The notes under the pieces were generated by a model that worked only from the letters and a program-made list of their open reading frames with translations, had not been told where the DNA came from and made no database searches. From Planctomycetota bacterium (GTDB taxonomy: Bacteria > Planctomycetota > MHYJ01 > WSZJ01): a stretch of 34,241 nucleotides of DNA. Numbering within the stretch: the stretch's first letter is position 1; every line of letters starts with the position of its first letter. The position numbers were made by a program, and so were the translations under genes. Of this stretch, positions 24,032 through 34,241 are shown one piece after another. The stretch covers positions 1 to 34,241 of the forward strand of contig JACPRD010000185.1 of assembly GCA_016190145.1 (NCBI GenBank). Reading direction: 5' to 3'.

Positions 24032-25087
24032 ATGAAGCGAGTTCTCGCCCTGTCCCTTGCCCTCACGATGGCGCTGCCGGCCTTCGCCAAGCGCGCCATG
24101 CGGTACTTCGATGTCGAGACGCTTCCGGGAACGGTCGACACGCCGCGCCTGTCGCTATTCGGAAACGGCTGGCTGGTGCTGAAGAAGGGCGCCGACGGCG
24201 ACGCGCTGGTCGCGATGGGGCCGGACGGGAAAGAGGCACGGAAGATCCTCGAACTGAAGGATGCGAAGATCGACGCCTGGTGGATCGCGCCGCGCGACAC
24301 GCACGTCGCGTGGACGTCCGGGGGGAGGCTGTTCGTCTCGGAAATCGAGGCTTTCGACGGGCGCCGGGAAGCTCCGGCGCGCGAGGACCTGGGCGCGACC
24401 CCCGAGGGGGGCGTGGCGTTCTCTTCGGACGGCAGGAGTCAGGCGTGGTTCGTGGCGGGGACGCTGCGGGTCCGGCGGGAGGGAAAGACGAAGGAGCACG
24501 CCCTGCGCGCCGGACGCGCGTTTGCGGAGGGACCGGTGTTCTCGCTCGACGGCGGAGCGGTGTTCGCGATCACGGGTCCGGCGACGCCCGCGGGTCCGGC
24601 GGACGCGGTGGAGTCGCTGGCTCTCGATTCCGGGACTTGGACCGCGCTCGAATCCGCGACCGGACGGGTGCTTTCCGGCCTGGCGGCGCCGCACGCCGAA
24701 CCCCCGGACGGAGCCTATACGCCCGAAGACGCGGGCCGTCGCGTCGCATGGATCGCGCGCGACGCGGACGGCGAGGCCGACATCCGGGTGATGGACGCCG
24801 GCTCAAAGACGTCCGAAACGCCCGTCGAGGGAGTGGCCGTGGAAGCCATCGCTTTCACACCGTACGCCAGTGCGATCGTGTACACGGCCCGCGGCGACGG
24901 CGGCCGCATGCAGGCCTGGATGGTCAACGTGTTCCGCTCGGGCACGAAGCGCGGCTTCGCCCGCGACCGCATCGCCGACGCCACCGACGGCGACATCATC
25001 TGCCCGACGCCCCGCGGCGCGGAGACCTGGTTCCTCGCGAAGACGTGCGACGACGCATGGCAGGTGAAGCGGGCGAAGGCGCGGTAG
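24032..25087 (+). CDS. Secreted beta-propeller-like protein (TolB/PD40 type)
   Basis: A 351-residue exported protein with a clear Sec signal peptide (KRVLALSLALTMALPAFA, about 2-19). The mature part has repeated blade-like segments with internal DG turns (VAFSSDGRSQAWFV, PVFSLDGGAVFAI, VAWIARDADGEADI, IAFTPYASAIVY) like WD40/PD40 propellers. No catalytic motif. The ATG at 24032 has GGGAGG 7 nt upstream. Probably a periplasmic binding or scaffold protein. Convergent with the next gene. Confidence 0.7.
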   Translation: MKRVLALSLALTMALPAFAKRAMRYFDVETLPGTVDTPRLSLFGNGWLVLKKGADGDALVAMGPDGKEARKILELKDAKIDAWWIAPRDTHVAWTSGGRLFVSEIEAFDGRREAPAREDLGATPEGGVAFSSDGRSQAWFVAGTLRVRREGKTKEHALRAGRAFAEGPVFSLDGGAVFAITGPATPAGPADAVESLALDSGTWTALESATGRVLSGLAAPHAEPPDGAYTPEDAGRRVAWIARDADGEADIRVMDAGSKTSETPVEGVAVEAIAFTPYASAIVYTARGDGGRMQAWMVNVFRSGTKRGFARDRIADATDGDIICPTPRGAETWFLAKTCDDAWQVKRAKAR

Positions 25088-25097
25088 CGGAAGCCAC

Positions 25098-25814
25098 CTA
25101 CGGCTTCCTCAGCGTCGCCTTGGCGTCTGTTCCGCAGTCCGCCAGCGTCAGCGTCGACTTCGTCCCGCCTTCGAACTCGAGCTTCACCAGCCCGCCCTTC
25201 CAGGCGGGCTTCCCCTTCCATTCGATCTTCCCCTCCTGGATGCTCGCGGGGCAGACTCCATTTTCATCCACGTACAACGGGAACGGGACCTCCGGAGCGA
25301 GAACGATGAGCTGCCTCGCCTTGACCGGCGCCCCGAAGCCCTCGGCGGTCGTCTTGATTTCGATCTTCTCGGCGTCCAGTTCGCGCTCGCCGACCTTGAC
25401 CTTCGCCGCGGTGACCTCCGCCGTGCCGGTGGCGGCGTCGTTTCCCGGGTCGGGCAGGCGCGCCCTCGTGAGACGGAGCTCGCGCCCCGTCTCCCCCGGC
25501 TTGCCCCAGAACGCCCGCAGCACCTTGCGGTCCTTGCGGCCGATCGAACAGAGAATCACCGTCCCCGGCCAGTACTCCGCCGTCGTCCGGTCCTCCTCGA
25601 TCCACACCGCGTCCGCGTCCACCGCCACGCACGCCACGCGGTACTCGATCGCCTTCTCCCCGTCCCGCTCCAGCCGCCTCTTCACCCACTCCCCCGCTTT
25701 CGCCCCGCCAAAGTCGTGGTCGAGCCACGCGTTTTCGGACACGTCGGGGGGCGAGTCCTGGGCGACGGCGGTTCCGGCCAGAAAAGCGACGACAAGCAGA
25801 ACGCGCACGGGCAT
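25098..25814 (-). CDS. Secreted protein of unknown function
   Basis: A 238-residue exported protein. Signal peptide at the ATG of 25814 (MPVRVLLVVAFLAGTAVA, cleavage near AVA-QD); an ATG 30 nt upstream would add ten residues before it. The mature part is beta-rich with charged repeats (EIKTTAEGFGAPVKARQLIV) and two isolated Cys near the end. No family recognised. It is 45 nt downstream of the CPBP protease gene on the same strand and probably co-transcribed with it. Confidence 0.7.
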   Translation of the reverse strand: MPVRVLLVVAFLAGTAVAQDSPPDVSENAWLDHDFGGAKAGEWVKRRLERDGEKAIEYRVACVAVDADAVWIEEDRTTAEYWPGTVILCSIGRKDRKVLRAFWGKPGETGRELRLTRARLPDPGNDAATGTAEVTAAKVKVGERELDAEKIEIKTTAEGFGAPVKARQLIVLAPEVPFPLYVDENGVCPASIQEGKIEWKGKPAWKGGLVKLEFEGGTKSTLTLADCGTDAKATLRKP

Positions 25815-25859
25815 GGGAGTCGCCTCGAATCGGGGGAAGCGCATGGTACCGCGGACGCC

Positions 25860-26516
25860 CTACTTTCGATCGAACTCCAGCGAGCCCCCGCGTTCCGAGA
25901 TCGCGATCACGGGCCCGCTCGGGGATCCTTTCCGCGCGATCCGCGACAGGTTCACGCCGTTGATGAGCGCGTGCGCGAGAATCGGGCCCATCACGTTTCC
26001 GGTCCACAGGAAGATCGCGCCGAATCCGTAGGCCGTGACGATGGTGAAGGCGGTCCAGGGGAGGAGGTTTTTGCGGAATGGGAAGTGGCAGGCGCCGAAG
26101 GCAAGGGAGGTGATGGTGATGCCGGCGAAGTGCTGGAGTGCGCGGGACGCGACGATCTTCGCGGCGAGGGTGGTGGCCGTGGGCTGCAGGGCGGCGCGGA
26201 AGAGCATTTCCTCGCCGATGCCGCTGGCGACGGCGAGGGCGACGCATTGGAGCGACGAAAGCCCTCCGAGCGCGACGCCGAATTCGATTTCGAGGGTCTT
26301 CGCCCATTCATGGTGTTCGGAGGCGTAGGCGGAGAACCAGAGGATCGCGGTGGCGAGGCCGACGCCGAGGCCGGCCGAGGAGAGGAGGTCTTCGGCCAGG
26401 ATGAGCCAGAACGCCTCGCGCCCGTCGCGAAGGATGATCCAGACCACGCCGCCCGCGGTCATCGCGCTGTAGACGACGCCTGCGAGGGCGACCATGCCCC
26501 AGTGACGGCCGCGCAT
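25860..26516 (-). CDS. CPBP family intramembrane glutamic protease (CAAX protease-like)
   Basis: A 218-residue polytopic membrane protein with about six segments. The ABI/CPBP motifs are intact: Glu102-Glu103 and Arg107 (GEEMLFR), His144 (FGACHFPF), and His182/Asn186 (AHALINGVN). It probably cleaves membrane peptides or modifies prenylated proteins. It follows phoH by 161 nt; that gap holds a GTTACTC array. Confidence 0.9.
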   Translation of the reverse strand: MRGRHWGMVALAGVVYSAMTAGGVVWIILRDGREAFWLILAEDLLSSAGLGVGLATAILWFSAYASEHHEWAKTLEIEFGVALGGLSSLQCVALAVASGIGEEMLFRAALQPTATTLAAKIVASRALQHFAGITITSLAFGACHFPFRKNLLPWTAFTIVTAYGFGAIFLWTGNVMGPILAHALINGVNLSRIARKGSPSGPVIAISERGGSLEFDRK

Positions 26517-26583
26517 GATGAGAGGTTATCAGCGGCCGGGCGCGGGCGCGACGGTTTCGGCTCCGGCGGAGGGGGCGTTCCTG

Positions 26584-26604
26584 GTTACTCGTTACTGGTT
26601 TCTC
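26584..26604. repeat. GTTACTC 7-nt array, second locus
   Basis: GTTACTC, GTTACTG, GTTTCTC in direct succession. It is the same word as at 5214-5234, 21 kb away. Downstream is the short palindrome TCAGAGTCTGA (26613-26623). It lies 3' of phoH. Confidence 0.65.
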
Positions 26605-26677
26605 GCTTTGAGGAGTCAGAGTCTGAGACAAAATCGGTCAGGGAGGCTCCATCGGCCGGCAAGTGAGTTCCCGGTTA

Positions 26678-27697
26678 TCAGGGCCTCCGCGCCTGCTTCT
26701 TCCGCTTCCGGCTCTCGTCCAGCCGTTCGTAGGCGTCGACGATCTTCTGCACCAGGGGGTGGCGCACGATGTCCGCGCGCGTCAGATAGATGAAGGAGAC
26801 GCCGTGGATCGAGGGCAGGATCGACTGCGCTTCCATGAGTCCGGACGACTTCCCCAGCGGCAGATCCACCTGCGTGATGTCCCCCGTCACGACGATTTTC
26901 GAGCCGGTTCCCATGCGCGTGAGGAACATCTTCATCTGCTCGGGGGTCGTGTTCTGGGCTTCGTCGAGGATGATGAACGCATCGTCGAGCGTTCGGCCGC
27001 GCATGTAGGCGAGAGGAACGATTTCCACGACTTCCGCGTCGAGGAGGCGCTTGAGCTGGCCCGTTTCGAGGATGGCGTTCAGGGCGTCGTAGAGGGGGCG
27101 AAGGTACGGATTGACCTTGGCCTGGATGTCGCCGGGGAGAAAGCCGAGGCGCTCGCCGGCCTCGACCGCGGGACGCGCGAGGACGATCCGGCGCACGCGG
27201 CCGGTCTTGAGCGCCTCCACCGCCATCGCCACCGCGATGTAGGTCTTGCCCGTCCCCGCGGGACCGATGCAGAACGAGATGTCGTGCTCGCGGATGGCCT
27301 CGATGTACGAGCCCTGGCCGCCGCTTCGCGGCCCGAACTTCGCCCCGCGGCGGGACATTTCCACGCCTTCTTTCCGCCGCCGCTCGACGAATTCCCTGCC
27401 CGGATCTTCCTCGTTCACGGCCAGGCGCTCGACCTGGCCTTCCTCGGAGATGAACTCCTCGACCTTCTCAGGCGCAACCCAGCCTTCCTCGCGCACGATC
27501 TCCAGCATCCGCTCGAGCACCCGGTAGGCCTTCTCGACCTTGAGCGCCTGCCCCGAAATCTTCACCTCGCCGTCGCGCGCGGTGATGTTCACGCCGATCG
27601 CGTCGCGCACGGCCCTCGCGTGGCGGTCCCCGGCCCCGAGCAGTCCGACCAGTTCGTCGCGGTCCTGGACCCCCAGCGTTCTCTCGACTCTCGACAT
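26678..27697 (-). CDS. phoH: PhoH family ATPase
   Basis: A 339-residue PhoH-like P-loop NTPase, probably an RNA-associated ATPase/helicase-like factor. The N-terminal KH-like region (about 10-90) is followed by Walker A GPAGTGKT (145-152), [20 protein letters not shown] (171-190), Walker B IILDEAQN (242-249) and [12 protein letters not shown]. In many bacteria phoH lies beside ybeY; here no ybeY is seen, and it follows cdsA. Its leader contains a 13-bp hairpin and AACTTCA repeats. Confidence 0.93.
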   Translation of the reverse strand: MSRVERTLGVQDRDELVGLLGAGDRHARAVRDAIGVNITARDGEVKISGQALKVEKAYRVLERMLEIVREEGWVAPEKVEEFISEEGQVERLAVNEEDPGREFVERRRKEGVEMSRRGAKFGPRSGGQGSYIEAIREHDISFCIGPAGTGKTYIAVAMAVEALKTGRVRRIVLARPAVEAGERLGFLPGDIQAKVNPYLRPLYDALNAILETGQLKRLLDAEVVEIVPLAYMRGRTLDDAFIILDEAQNTTPEQMKMFLTRMGTGSKIVVTGDITQVDLPLGKSSGLMEAQSILPSIHGVSFIYLTRADIVRHPLVQKIVDAYERLDESRKRKKQARRP

Positions 27698-27737
27698 GGA
27701 ACTCCCGGCTCGACCGTGTTTCGGGTTCCGTGGGTGA

Positions 27738-27777
27738 AGTCCCCGCGCACGGTGCCGCGCGGGAACTTCAACTTCAA
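27738..27777. repeat. 13-bp hairpin plus doubled AACTTCA word in the phoH leader
   Basis: GAAGTCCCCGCGC (27738-27750) pairs with GCGCGGGAACTTC (27759-27771) with one difference; AACTTCAACTTCAA follows (27766-27779). The same AACTTCAA word occurs at 7467-7494. On the minus strand it lies between the cdsA stop and the phoH start. Confidence 0.6.
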
Positions 27778-27811
27778 AGGAAAAAAAGCAATGGCGGGCG
27801 GTTGTCCTCTT

Positions 27812-28675
27812 CTACGAGTGAGCTCTCAGCTTGATCGCCAGCACGAGCGCAGTGTACGCGACCGGCGCCGAGAGCAGCAGGCAATCGATCACGTCCAGGA
27901 CGCCGCCCATGCCGGGAAGAAGCTTCGCGGAGTCCTTCATCGCGACGCTGCGCTTCATCAGGCTCTCGACGAGATCGCCGAACTGGCCGACGACCTGCAC
28001 GAGAAGCGACACCGGGATGAACCACGCAAGGGGAAGTTCGCGCTGAAGCGCCGGCGAGATCTTCCACACGACCAGGCCCATCGCGCAGCCCAGGACCAGC
28101 CCTCCCACGCTTCCTTCGATCGTCTTCCCCGGCGACACCTTCGGGATGAGCTTGTGCTTTCCTATGGCTTTGCCGGTGAAGTACGCCATCGCGTCGGTCC
28201 CCTTGCTCGCGACGATCCACCAGAGGAACGCGGCCTCGCCGATCGCGGGCAGGTGGCGGATCTTCATGGAGTACGTCCCGAGCACCCAGATGTAGAAGAA
28301 CCCGAAGAACAGGACCGCGAGGTCGCGGAACCGCTCGGGCTCGCCGCGGATCACCTCGGCGCACATGAAGACCACCATGATCCCGAGCAGAAGCACTTCC
28401 CCGATCGGCATGTCCGCGGGGCCGAGGGGGCGGGCCTTCCAGAACTCGAGGATCACGGCGACGGCGAGGGCGGCGGCGAGGGCGGCGGCGAACTCGACGG
28501 GGAGTTTCGCGCCTCCGGCGTTCTGGAGCCTGAGGTACTCGCGCATGCCGGCCCAGATGCCGACCACGAAGAGGCAGGAGATCCCCCAGGGGAATCCGCC
28601 CCGCCGGTAGTCGAGCCCGCACAGCGCGAGGAAGCCGACCGCGATCAGGACGCCGGCGATGACGCGCGTCCTCAT
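27812..28675 (-). CDS. cdsA: Phosphatidate cytidylyltransferase
   Basis: A 287-residue inner-membrane enzyme that makes CDP-diacylglycerol from phosphatidate and CTP. About seven to eight membrane segments. The family signature is clear: SPGKTIEGSVGG, then the C-terminal VGQFGDLVESLMKRSVAMKDSAKLLPGMGGVLDVID. The start ATG 28675 overlaps the uppS stop (ATGA), and homology begins there. Lipid synthesis coupled to undecaprenyl synthesis is a common arrangement. Confidence 0.95.
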   Translation of the reverse strand: MRTRVIAGVLIAVGFLALCGLDYRRGGFPWGISCLFVVGIWAGMREYLRLQNAGGAKLPVEFAAALAAALAVAVILEFWKARPLGPADMPIGEVLLLGIMVVFMCAEVIRGEPERFRDLAVLFFGFFYIWVLGTYSMKIRHLPAIGEAAFLWWIVASKGTDAMAYFTGKAIGKHKLIPKVSPGKTIEGSVGGLVLGCAMGLVVWKISPALQRELPLAWFIPVSLLVQVVGQFGDLVESLMKRSVAMKDSAKLLPGMGGVLDVIDCLLLSAPVAYTALVLAIKLRAHS

Positions 28676-29394
28676 CTTTCGGGAAGCCCCCCGAACCTCC
28701 GGTCGCGCCGGGCGAAGTCGCCGAGCGCCTCGTGCAGGCGCGGAATGCCGAAGTCCGGCCAGCAGTCCTTCGTGAACCACAGCTCCGAGTACGAAACCTC
28801 CCAGAGCAGGAAGTTCGACACGCGGTGGTCGCCGCCCGTCCGGATCAGGAGGTCGACGTCCTTCCCCGCGGGATCGTACAGGTACCGCCCGAACGTCTCC
28901 TCGTCCGCCTCCGGCACCCGCCCCTGCCGGAGCGCGTCCCCCGCGAATGCACGCGCCGCGTCCAGGATCTCCCCGCGCCCGCCGTAGTTCAGCGCGAGCA
29001 CCATCGTCATCTTCGGGTTCTCGCGCGTCAGCGCCTTCGTCTTCTCAATCTCCGCCAGCACCTCGCCCGGCAGCTCGTGCAGCCGCCCGATCGCCGCGAA
29101 CCGGATCCCGTTCTTCATCAGCGTCGGCCGCTCCCCCACGAGATACCGCCGGAGCAGCTTCATCAGAAAGTCGATCTCGCGCTTCGGACGCTTCCAGTTC
29201 TCCGCGGAAAACGCGTACAGCGTCAGCCTCTCGACCCCGAGCCGCGCGCACTCCTCCGTGATCTCCCGCACCGTCCGCGCCCCCGCCTCGTGCCCCTTGT
29301 GGCGCGGCAGCCCGCGCTGCTCCGCCCAGCGGCCGTTGCCGTCCATGATGACGGCGATGTGTCTGGGAAGCGGCGAGAAGGCCGGCTTGTTCAT
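28672..29394 (-). CDS. uppS: Isoprenyl (undecaprenyl) diphosphate synthase
   Basis: A 240-residue cis-prenyltransferase making the lipid carrier for cell-wall sugars. Motifs: MDGNGRWA (17-24), HKGHEAGA, TLYAFSAENWKRP, LALNYGGRGEI and the C-terminal LIRTGGDHRVSNFLLWE. Short gap (10 nt) after purA, and an ATGA overlap with cdsA downstream. Confidence 0.96.
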   Translation of the reverse strand: MNKPAFSPLPRHIAVIMDGNGRWAEQRGLPRHKGHEAGARTVREITEECARLGVERLTLYAFSAENWKRPKREIDFLMKLLRRYLVGERPTLMKNGIRFAAIGRLHELPGEVLAEIEKTKALTRENPKMTMVLALNYGGRGEILDAARAFAGDALRQGRVPEADEETFGRYLYDPAGKDVDLLIRTGGDHRVSNFLLWEVSYSELWFTKDCWPDFGIPRLHEALGDFARRDRRFGGLPER

Positions 29395-29404
29395 CCCGAC
29401 CTCT

Positions 29405-31809
<2,405 letters not shown>

Positions 31810-31870
31810 CATAACCCCTTGTGCCGCAATTACTTACGATATCCGAATGGTCTCGTCCCCAAACCGTGGC

Positions 31871-31898
31871 ATTATAGACCCGTCTTCGCCATCCGCAA
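31871..31898 (-). promoter_or_regulatory. Promoter of the carA operon
   Basis: On the minus strand TTGCGG (31898-31893), 16 nt, perfect TATAAT (31876-31871), about 60 nt before the carA start. Confidence 0.7.
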
Positions 31899-32058
31899 GC
31901 CTTTCCGTCCGCTCCACCCGCCAACTTCTGGTTTCCGGCTCAACCTCTGGATTGCCAAGCACTTCTGAAATCGCGGAAAAACTCGTCCTGCCCGCGAACT
32001 CGACCGAAGCGCGACACACTTCCCCACCCGCGGCTGGAATTTTCTCGCGCTCTCAACA
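31899..32058. other. Gap between carA and outer-membrane gene promoters
   Basis: The 353-nt gap 31813-32165 separates the divergent genes. Its ends hold the two promoters; the middle part here has no convincing ORF, repeat or RNA gene that I can see. Confidence 0.5.
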
Positions 32059-32087
32059 TTGACAGGAAAACATCACAACTGTAGATT
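32059..32087 (+). promoter_or_regulatory. Promoter of the outer-membrane protein gene
   Basis: Perfect TTGACA (32059-32064), 17 nt, TAGATT (32082-32087), in A/T-rich sequence; the ATG follows about 78 nt downstream. Confidence 0.75.
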
Positions 32088-32165
32088 CCTCCTGATCTTC
32101 AGTCCGATGGCGTCGTGATTACGGGGCACGCCGCCGATTCCAGGATCCCAATCGAGGTCTGCCGC

Positions 32166-32837
32166 ATGCTGAGACCGTTTGCGCTCGGACTCTGCCTCTC
32201 TTTGTTCGCCGCGCCGGCCTGGGCCATCGAGGAAAATCCCGACGAGTCCTCAGAAGAGGATTCCTACATCCCCAACAAGTTCACGATCAACCTCAAGGCC
32301 GCCTGGGTGCACTTCAAGGACGACCGCTCCATCAGCGATACCGGCAACGTCGGCGCCCGCATCGGTTTCGACGTCTGCGCGTGGGCCCAGCTGCAGCTCG
32401 GGTCGGAATACATGAAGGCGCGGGTCGACATCACCGCGAACGACAGCTCCGTGACCGACGACGTCGGGGATCTCCGGATGGTCCCGACCTACATCGACCT
32501 CCGCGTCGACATCTCCGACATCGATCCCACGATCCCCTGGCCGTGCACCTGGGTGTATCCCGAACTCATCGTCGGCGTGGGCTACATGCACGTCCGCCTG
32601 AACGAGGATTCCGACTTCGCCGGCGACATCAGCTACCACAGCGGCGCCCTCCTCCGCGGCGGACTCGCCCTGACGCTGGGCGACCGGAAGTCCCGGGTCA
32701 CGTTCTCCGTCGAGTGCATCTATACCTGGGTCGCCCGCGACCTGGAGCTCGATGATGACCCGGCCACTAACAACTTCCCGAGCCGGATCAACCTCGACTA
32801 CCTCGAGATCGGCGCCGTGTTCACCTGGAAGTTCTAA
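32166..32837 (+). CDS. Probable outer-membrane beta-barrel protein
   Basis: A 223-residue exported protein. The signal peptide is clear (MLRPFALGLCLSLFAAPAWA, cleaved after AWA). The mature part alternates polar and hydrophobic residues in beta strands (KFTINLKAAWVHFKDD, AQLQLGSEYMKARVDI, YPELIVGVGYMHVRL) and ends in Phe (AVFTWKF), the usual barrel C-terminus. Length suits an eight-stranded barrel. The ATG at 32166 places the signal peptide at the terminus; the frame opens 17 codons upstream without homology. Monocistronic, with a strong promoter and a rho-independent terminator. Confidence 0.8.
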   Translation: MLRPFALGLCLSLFAAPAWAIEENPDESSEEDSYIPNKFTINLKAAWVHFKDDRSISDTGNVGARIGFDVCAWAQLQLGSEYMKARVDITANDSSVTDDVGDLRMVPTYIDLRVDISDIDPTIPWPCTWVYPELIVGVGYMHVRLNEDSDFAGDISYHSGALLRGGLALTLGDRKSRVTFSVECIYTWVARDLELDDDPATNNFPSRINLDYLEIGAVFTWKF

Positions 32838-32854
32838 GCCCGCCCTCACGACCG

Positions 32855-32881
32855 AAACCCCGCGGATCGCGGGGTTTTTTT
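32855..32881 (+). terminator. Rho-independent terminator
   Basis: AAACCCCGCG (32855-32864), GAT loop, CGCGGGGTTT (32868-32877), with a T run extending through 32881. It follows the barrel gene by 17 nt. It also separates it from the convergent M16 gene. Confidence 0.9.
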
Positions 32882-32888
32882 GTCGCCC

Positions 32889-34163
32889 CTACTTTCCCCC
32901 GGTCAGCTCGCCCTTCTCGTCCACCGGGCCCGCCACGACGACCGATAGGGCCGCCGGGTCCAGGTGCTTCGCCGCCACCCGCAGCACGTCCTCCGCCGTC
33001 ACCGACTTCACCTTCTCCACGTAAGTCTTCATGTAGTCCAGCCCCAGCCCGTGCCGCTCTACGTAAAGCAGCGCGTCCGCCAGCTGCGCGTTCGACTCGA
33101 AATCGAACACGAAGCTCCCCGTCAGGTAGGCCTTTGCGGAAGAGAGCTCGTCGGCGGTCACCGGCTCCTTCCGGATCCGCTCGATCTCCTTCGCCACCAC
33201 CCCCCGCGCCGCGACGTACTTCTCCGGCACCGTCGCGAGGAACACCCGGAATGTCCCCGGCTCGATCCCCGCGCTTCCCGTGATGTTCGCGCCCACCGCG
33301 TAGACGAGCCCCATCTCGTCACGGATCGTCCGCGACATCCGGTCCGTAAACCCCGCGCCCGTCCCCAGAACGTTGTCCATCACGAGCAGCGCGTAGTAGT
33401 CGGGATCGCTCCGCCGGATCCCCAGGTGCCCCATGTAGACGTTCAGCTGCTTCGCGTTCGGAAGCGGCACGCCCTTCGTCACGCCCTTCTCCAGCTTCGC
33501 CGCCTCCGCGAATCCCGGCAGGTCGAGGAGCTGCATCTTCCATGACGCCGTCCGCTCGCGGATTCCAGCCTCGATCGCCGCCGCGTCGAAATCGCCGACC
33601 AGCGCGACGATCGTGTTGTTCGGTATGAAGTACTTCCGGAAGTGCCGGACGCAGTCGTCCCGCGTGAGCGACTTGACCGTGTCCTCGTACCCGACCGCCG
33701 GCCGGTGCAGCGGGTGCCTCCCGTAGAGAAGCTCCGCGTACGCGTTGCGCGCCTGCTCCCGCGGCACGTCGCGCGCGCCCGCGATCTCCGCGAGCACCTG
33801 CTCCTTCTTCTGGTCGACCATGTCCTCCGGGAACGAGGCGTTCATCAGGATGTCGAACAGAATGTCGAGCGCCAGCCCGGCGTCCTTCGCGAGCACCGTG
33901 GCCTCGACCCCCGAGGAACCCGTGCCGAGACGCCCGCCCACGAACTCCATCGCCGCGGCGATCTGGTCGGCAGTCCGCCCCTTCGTCCCGTCCTCGAGCA
34001 GCATCCCCACCAGGTTCGCCAACCCGGCCTGGTCCTCGGACTCGTAGAGCTGCGAAGCGCGCGAAAAGGTCTGCACCGACACGATCGGCAGGTCGTGGTT
34101 CTCGAGCAGCAGCAGCACAAGCCCGCTGTCCAGCACCACCCGCTTCGCCGCAGCCAGCGACAC
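32889..34163 (-). CDS. M16 family peptidase-like protein, probably non-catalytic subunit (start uncertain)
   Basis: A 424-residue (or longer) M16 protein. The N-terminal motif that is HxxEH in active members reads GLANLVGMLLEDGT here, so the zinc ligands are missing; the fold continues with VGDFDAAAI, NVLGTGAGFTDRMSRTIRDE and GLVYAVGANI in the second domain. Such subunits pair with an active M16 partner, usually encoded next door; that gene would lie beyond the right edge. The GTG at 34163 is the only start candidate visible, but the frame stays open to 34241, so the true start may lie outside. No signal peptide visible. Confidence 0.82.
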   Translation of the reverse strand: MSLAAAKRVVLDSGLVLLLLENHDLPIVSVQTFSRASQLYESEDQAGLANLVGMLLEDGTKGRTADQIAAAMEFVGGRLGTGSSGVEATVLAKDAGLALDILFDILMNASFPEDMVDQKKEQVLAEIAGARDVPREQARNAYAELLYGRHPLHRPAVGYEDTVKSLTRDDCVRHFRKYFIPNNTIVALVGDFDAAAIEAGIRERTASWKMQLLDLPGFAEAAKLEKGVTKGVPLPNAKQLNVYMGHLGIRRSDPDYYALLVMDNVLGTGAGFTDRMSRTIRDEMGLVYAVGANITGSAGIEPGTFRVFLATVPEKYVAARGVVAKEIERIRKEPVTADELSSAKAYLTGSFVFDFESNAQLADALLYVERHGLGLDYMKTYVEKVKSVTAEDVLRVAAKHLDPAALSVVVAGPVDEKGELTGGK

Positions 34164-34241
34164 GCCGCCGCCCGCTGGCGAGCCCGGCTCGCGCCCGTGC
34201 CGACGCGTCCCCGCCGAGCGCTTCCCGCCTCCGCCGCCGCC

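Noticed and set aside
26524-26681. 9-bp direct repeat GGTTATCAG (26524-26532, 26673-26681) as target duplication of a small element around the GTTACTC array
   Set aside because: The 140-bp interior has no terminal inverted repeats, and one copy contains the phoH stop codon; chance remains plausible.
27780-27790. Terminator for cdsA at the T7 run on the minus strand
   Set aside because: The T run is not preceded by a stable stem; the nearby 13-bp hairpin lies after it, not before.

Overview
The window is high-G+C, densely coded bacterial chromosome with many ATGA-type gene overlaps. A Gram-negative envelope is suggested by an outer-membrane barrel candidate, a lipoprotein-like hydrolase, a DsbD-type transporter and an M16 peptidase subunit. 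The mix of gene families (TPR proteins, zinc-ribbon proteins with MshEN-like repeats, an HTH protein carrying a receiver domain, a Xanthomonas-type arginine cluster with a kinase/acetyltransferase fusion) fits an uncultured, Planctomycetota-like lineage. That placement is inference; no rRNA or other phylogenetic marker lies here.

Layout. 0-5.2 kb: arginine genes argG, NAGS/NAGK fusion, argC, argH behind a clear promoter. 5.2-8.8 kb: a class I amidotransferase-like hydrolase and a zinc-ribbon protein on the minus strand, divergent from an HTH-receiver regulator; then a membrane-anchored TPR protein. 8.8-15.2 kb: a YprA/MrfA-like helicase, a small Cys-rich protein, a translationally coupled trio (alpha/beta hydrolase, QueD, metallo-beta-lactamase fold) and a YprB/MrfB-like exonuclease. 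15.3-16.9 kb: a lower-G+C, three-gene minus-strand module with a TIGR04255 family protein. 16.9-19.6 kb: a thiol-redox operon. 19.7-22.5 kb: M24 peptidase, TPR protein, small LacI-like HTH, PH-domain membrane protein. 22.7-25.8 kb: an OSBS/NAAAR enolase-superfamily enzyme, a secreted beta-propeller candidate and a secreted protein of unknown function. 25.9-31.8 kb: minus-strand run carA-purA-uppS-cdsA-phoH-CPBP protease. 32.1-34.2 kb: an outer-membrane protein with promoter and terminator, and an M16 subunit running toward the right edge.

Main discovery. In the redox operon two neighbouring genes each have an in-frame TGA exactly where the first Cys of a thioredoxin CxxC should be: a thioredoxin (UHAC) and the C-terminal domain of a DsbD-like transporter (ULTC). 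Both frames continue with good homology after the TGA. In both, a stem-loop with G in the first two loop positions starts exactly 18 nt after the TGA, as expected for a bacterial SECIS. A normal WCGPC thioredoxin lies between them. I read this as a paired selenocysteine thiol relay. TGA is an ordinary stop elsewhere in the window, including at the true ends of these two genes.

Second discovery. Gene 3' ends carry arrays of 7-nt words (TTCGTGC, GTTACTC, GCCATAA, GTTCGGC and looser CACGGAA), often followed by the reverse-complement array, making long hairpins. The word differs by locus, but GTTACTC recurs 21 kb apart. The largest is a nested 175-bp inverted repeat after the helicase gene that also supplies its stop codon.
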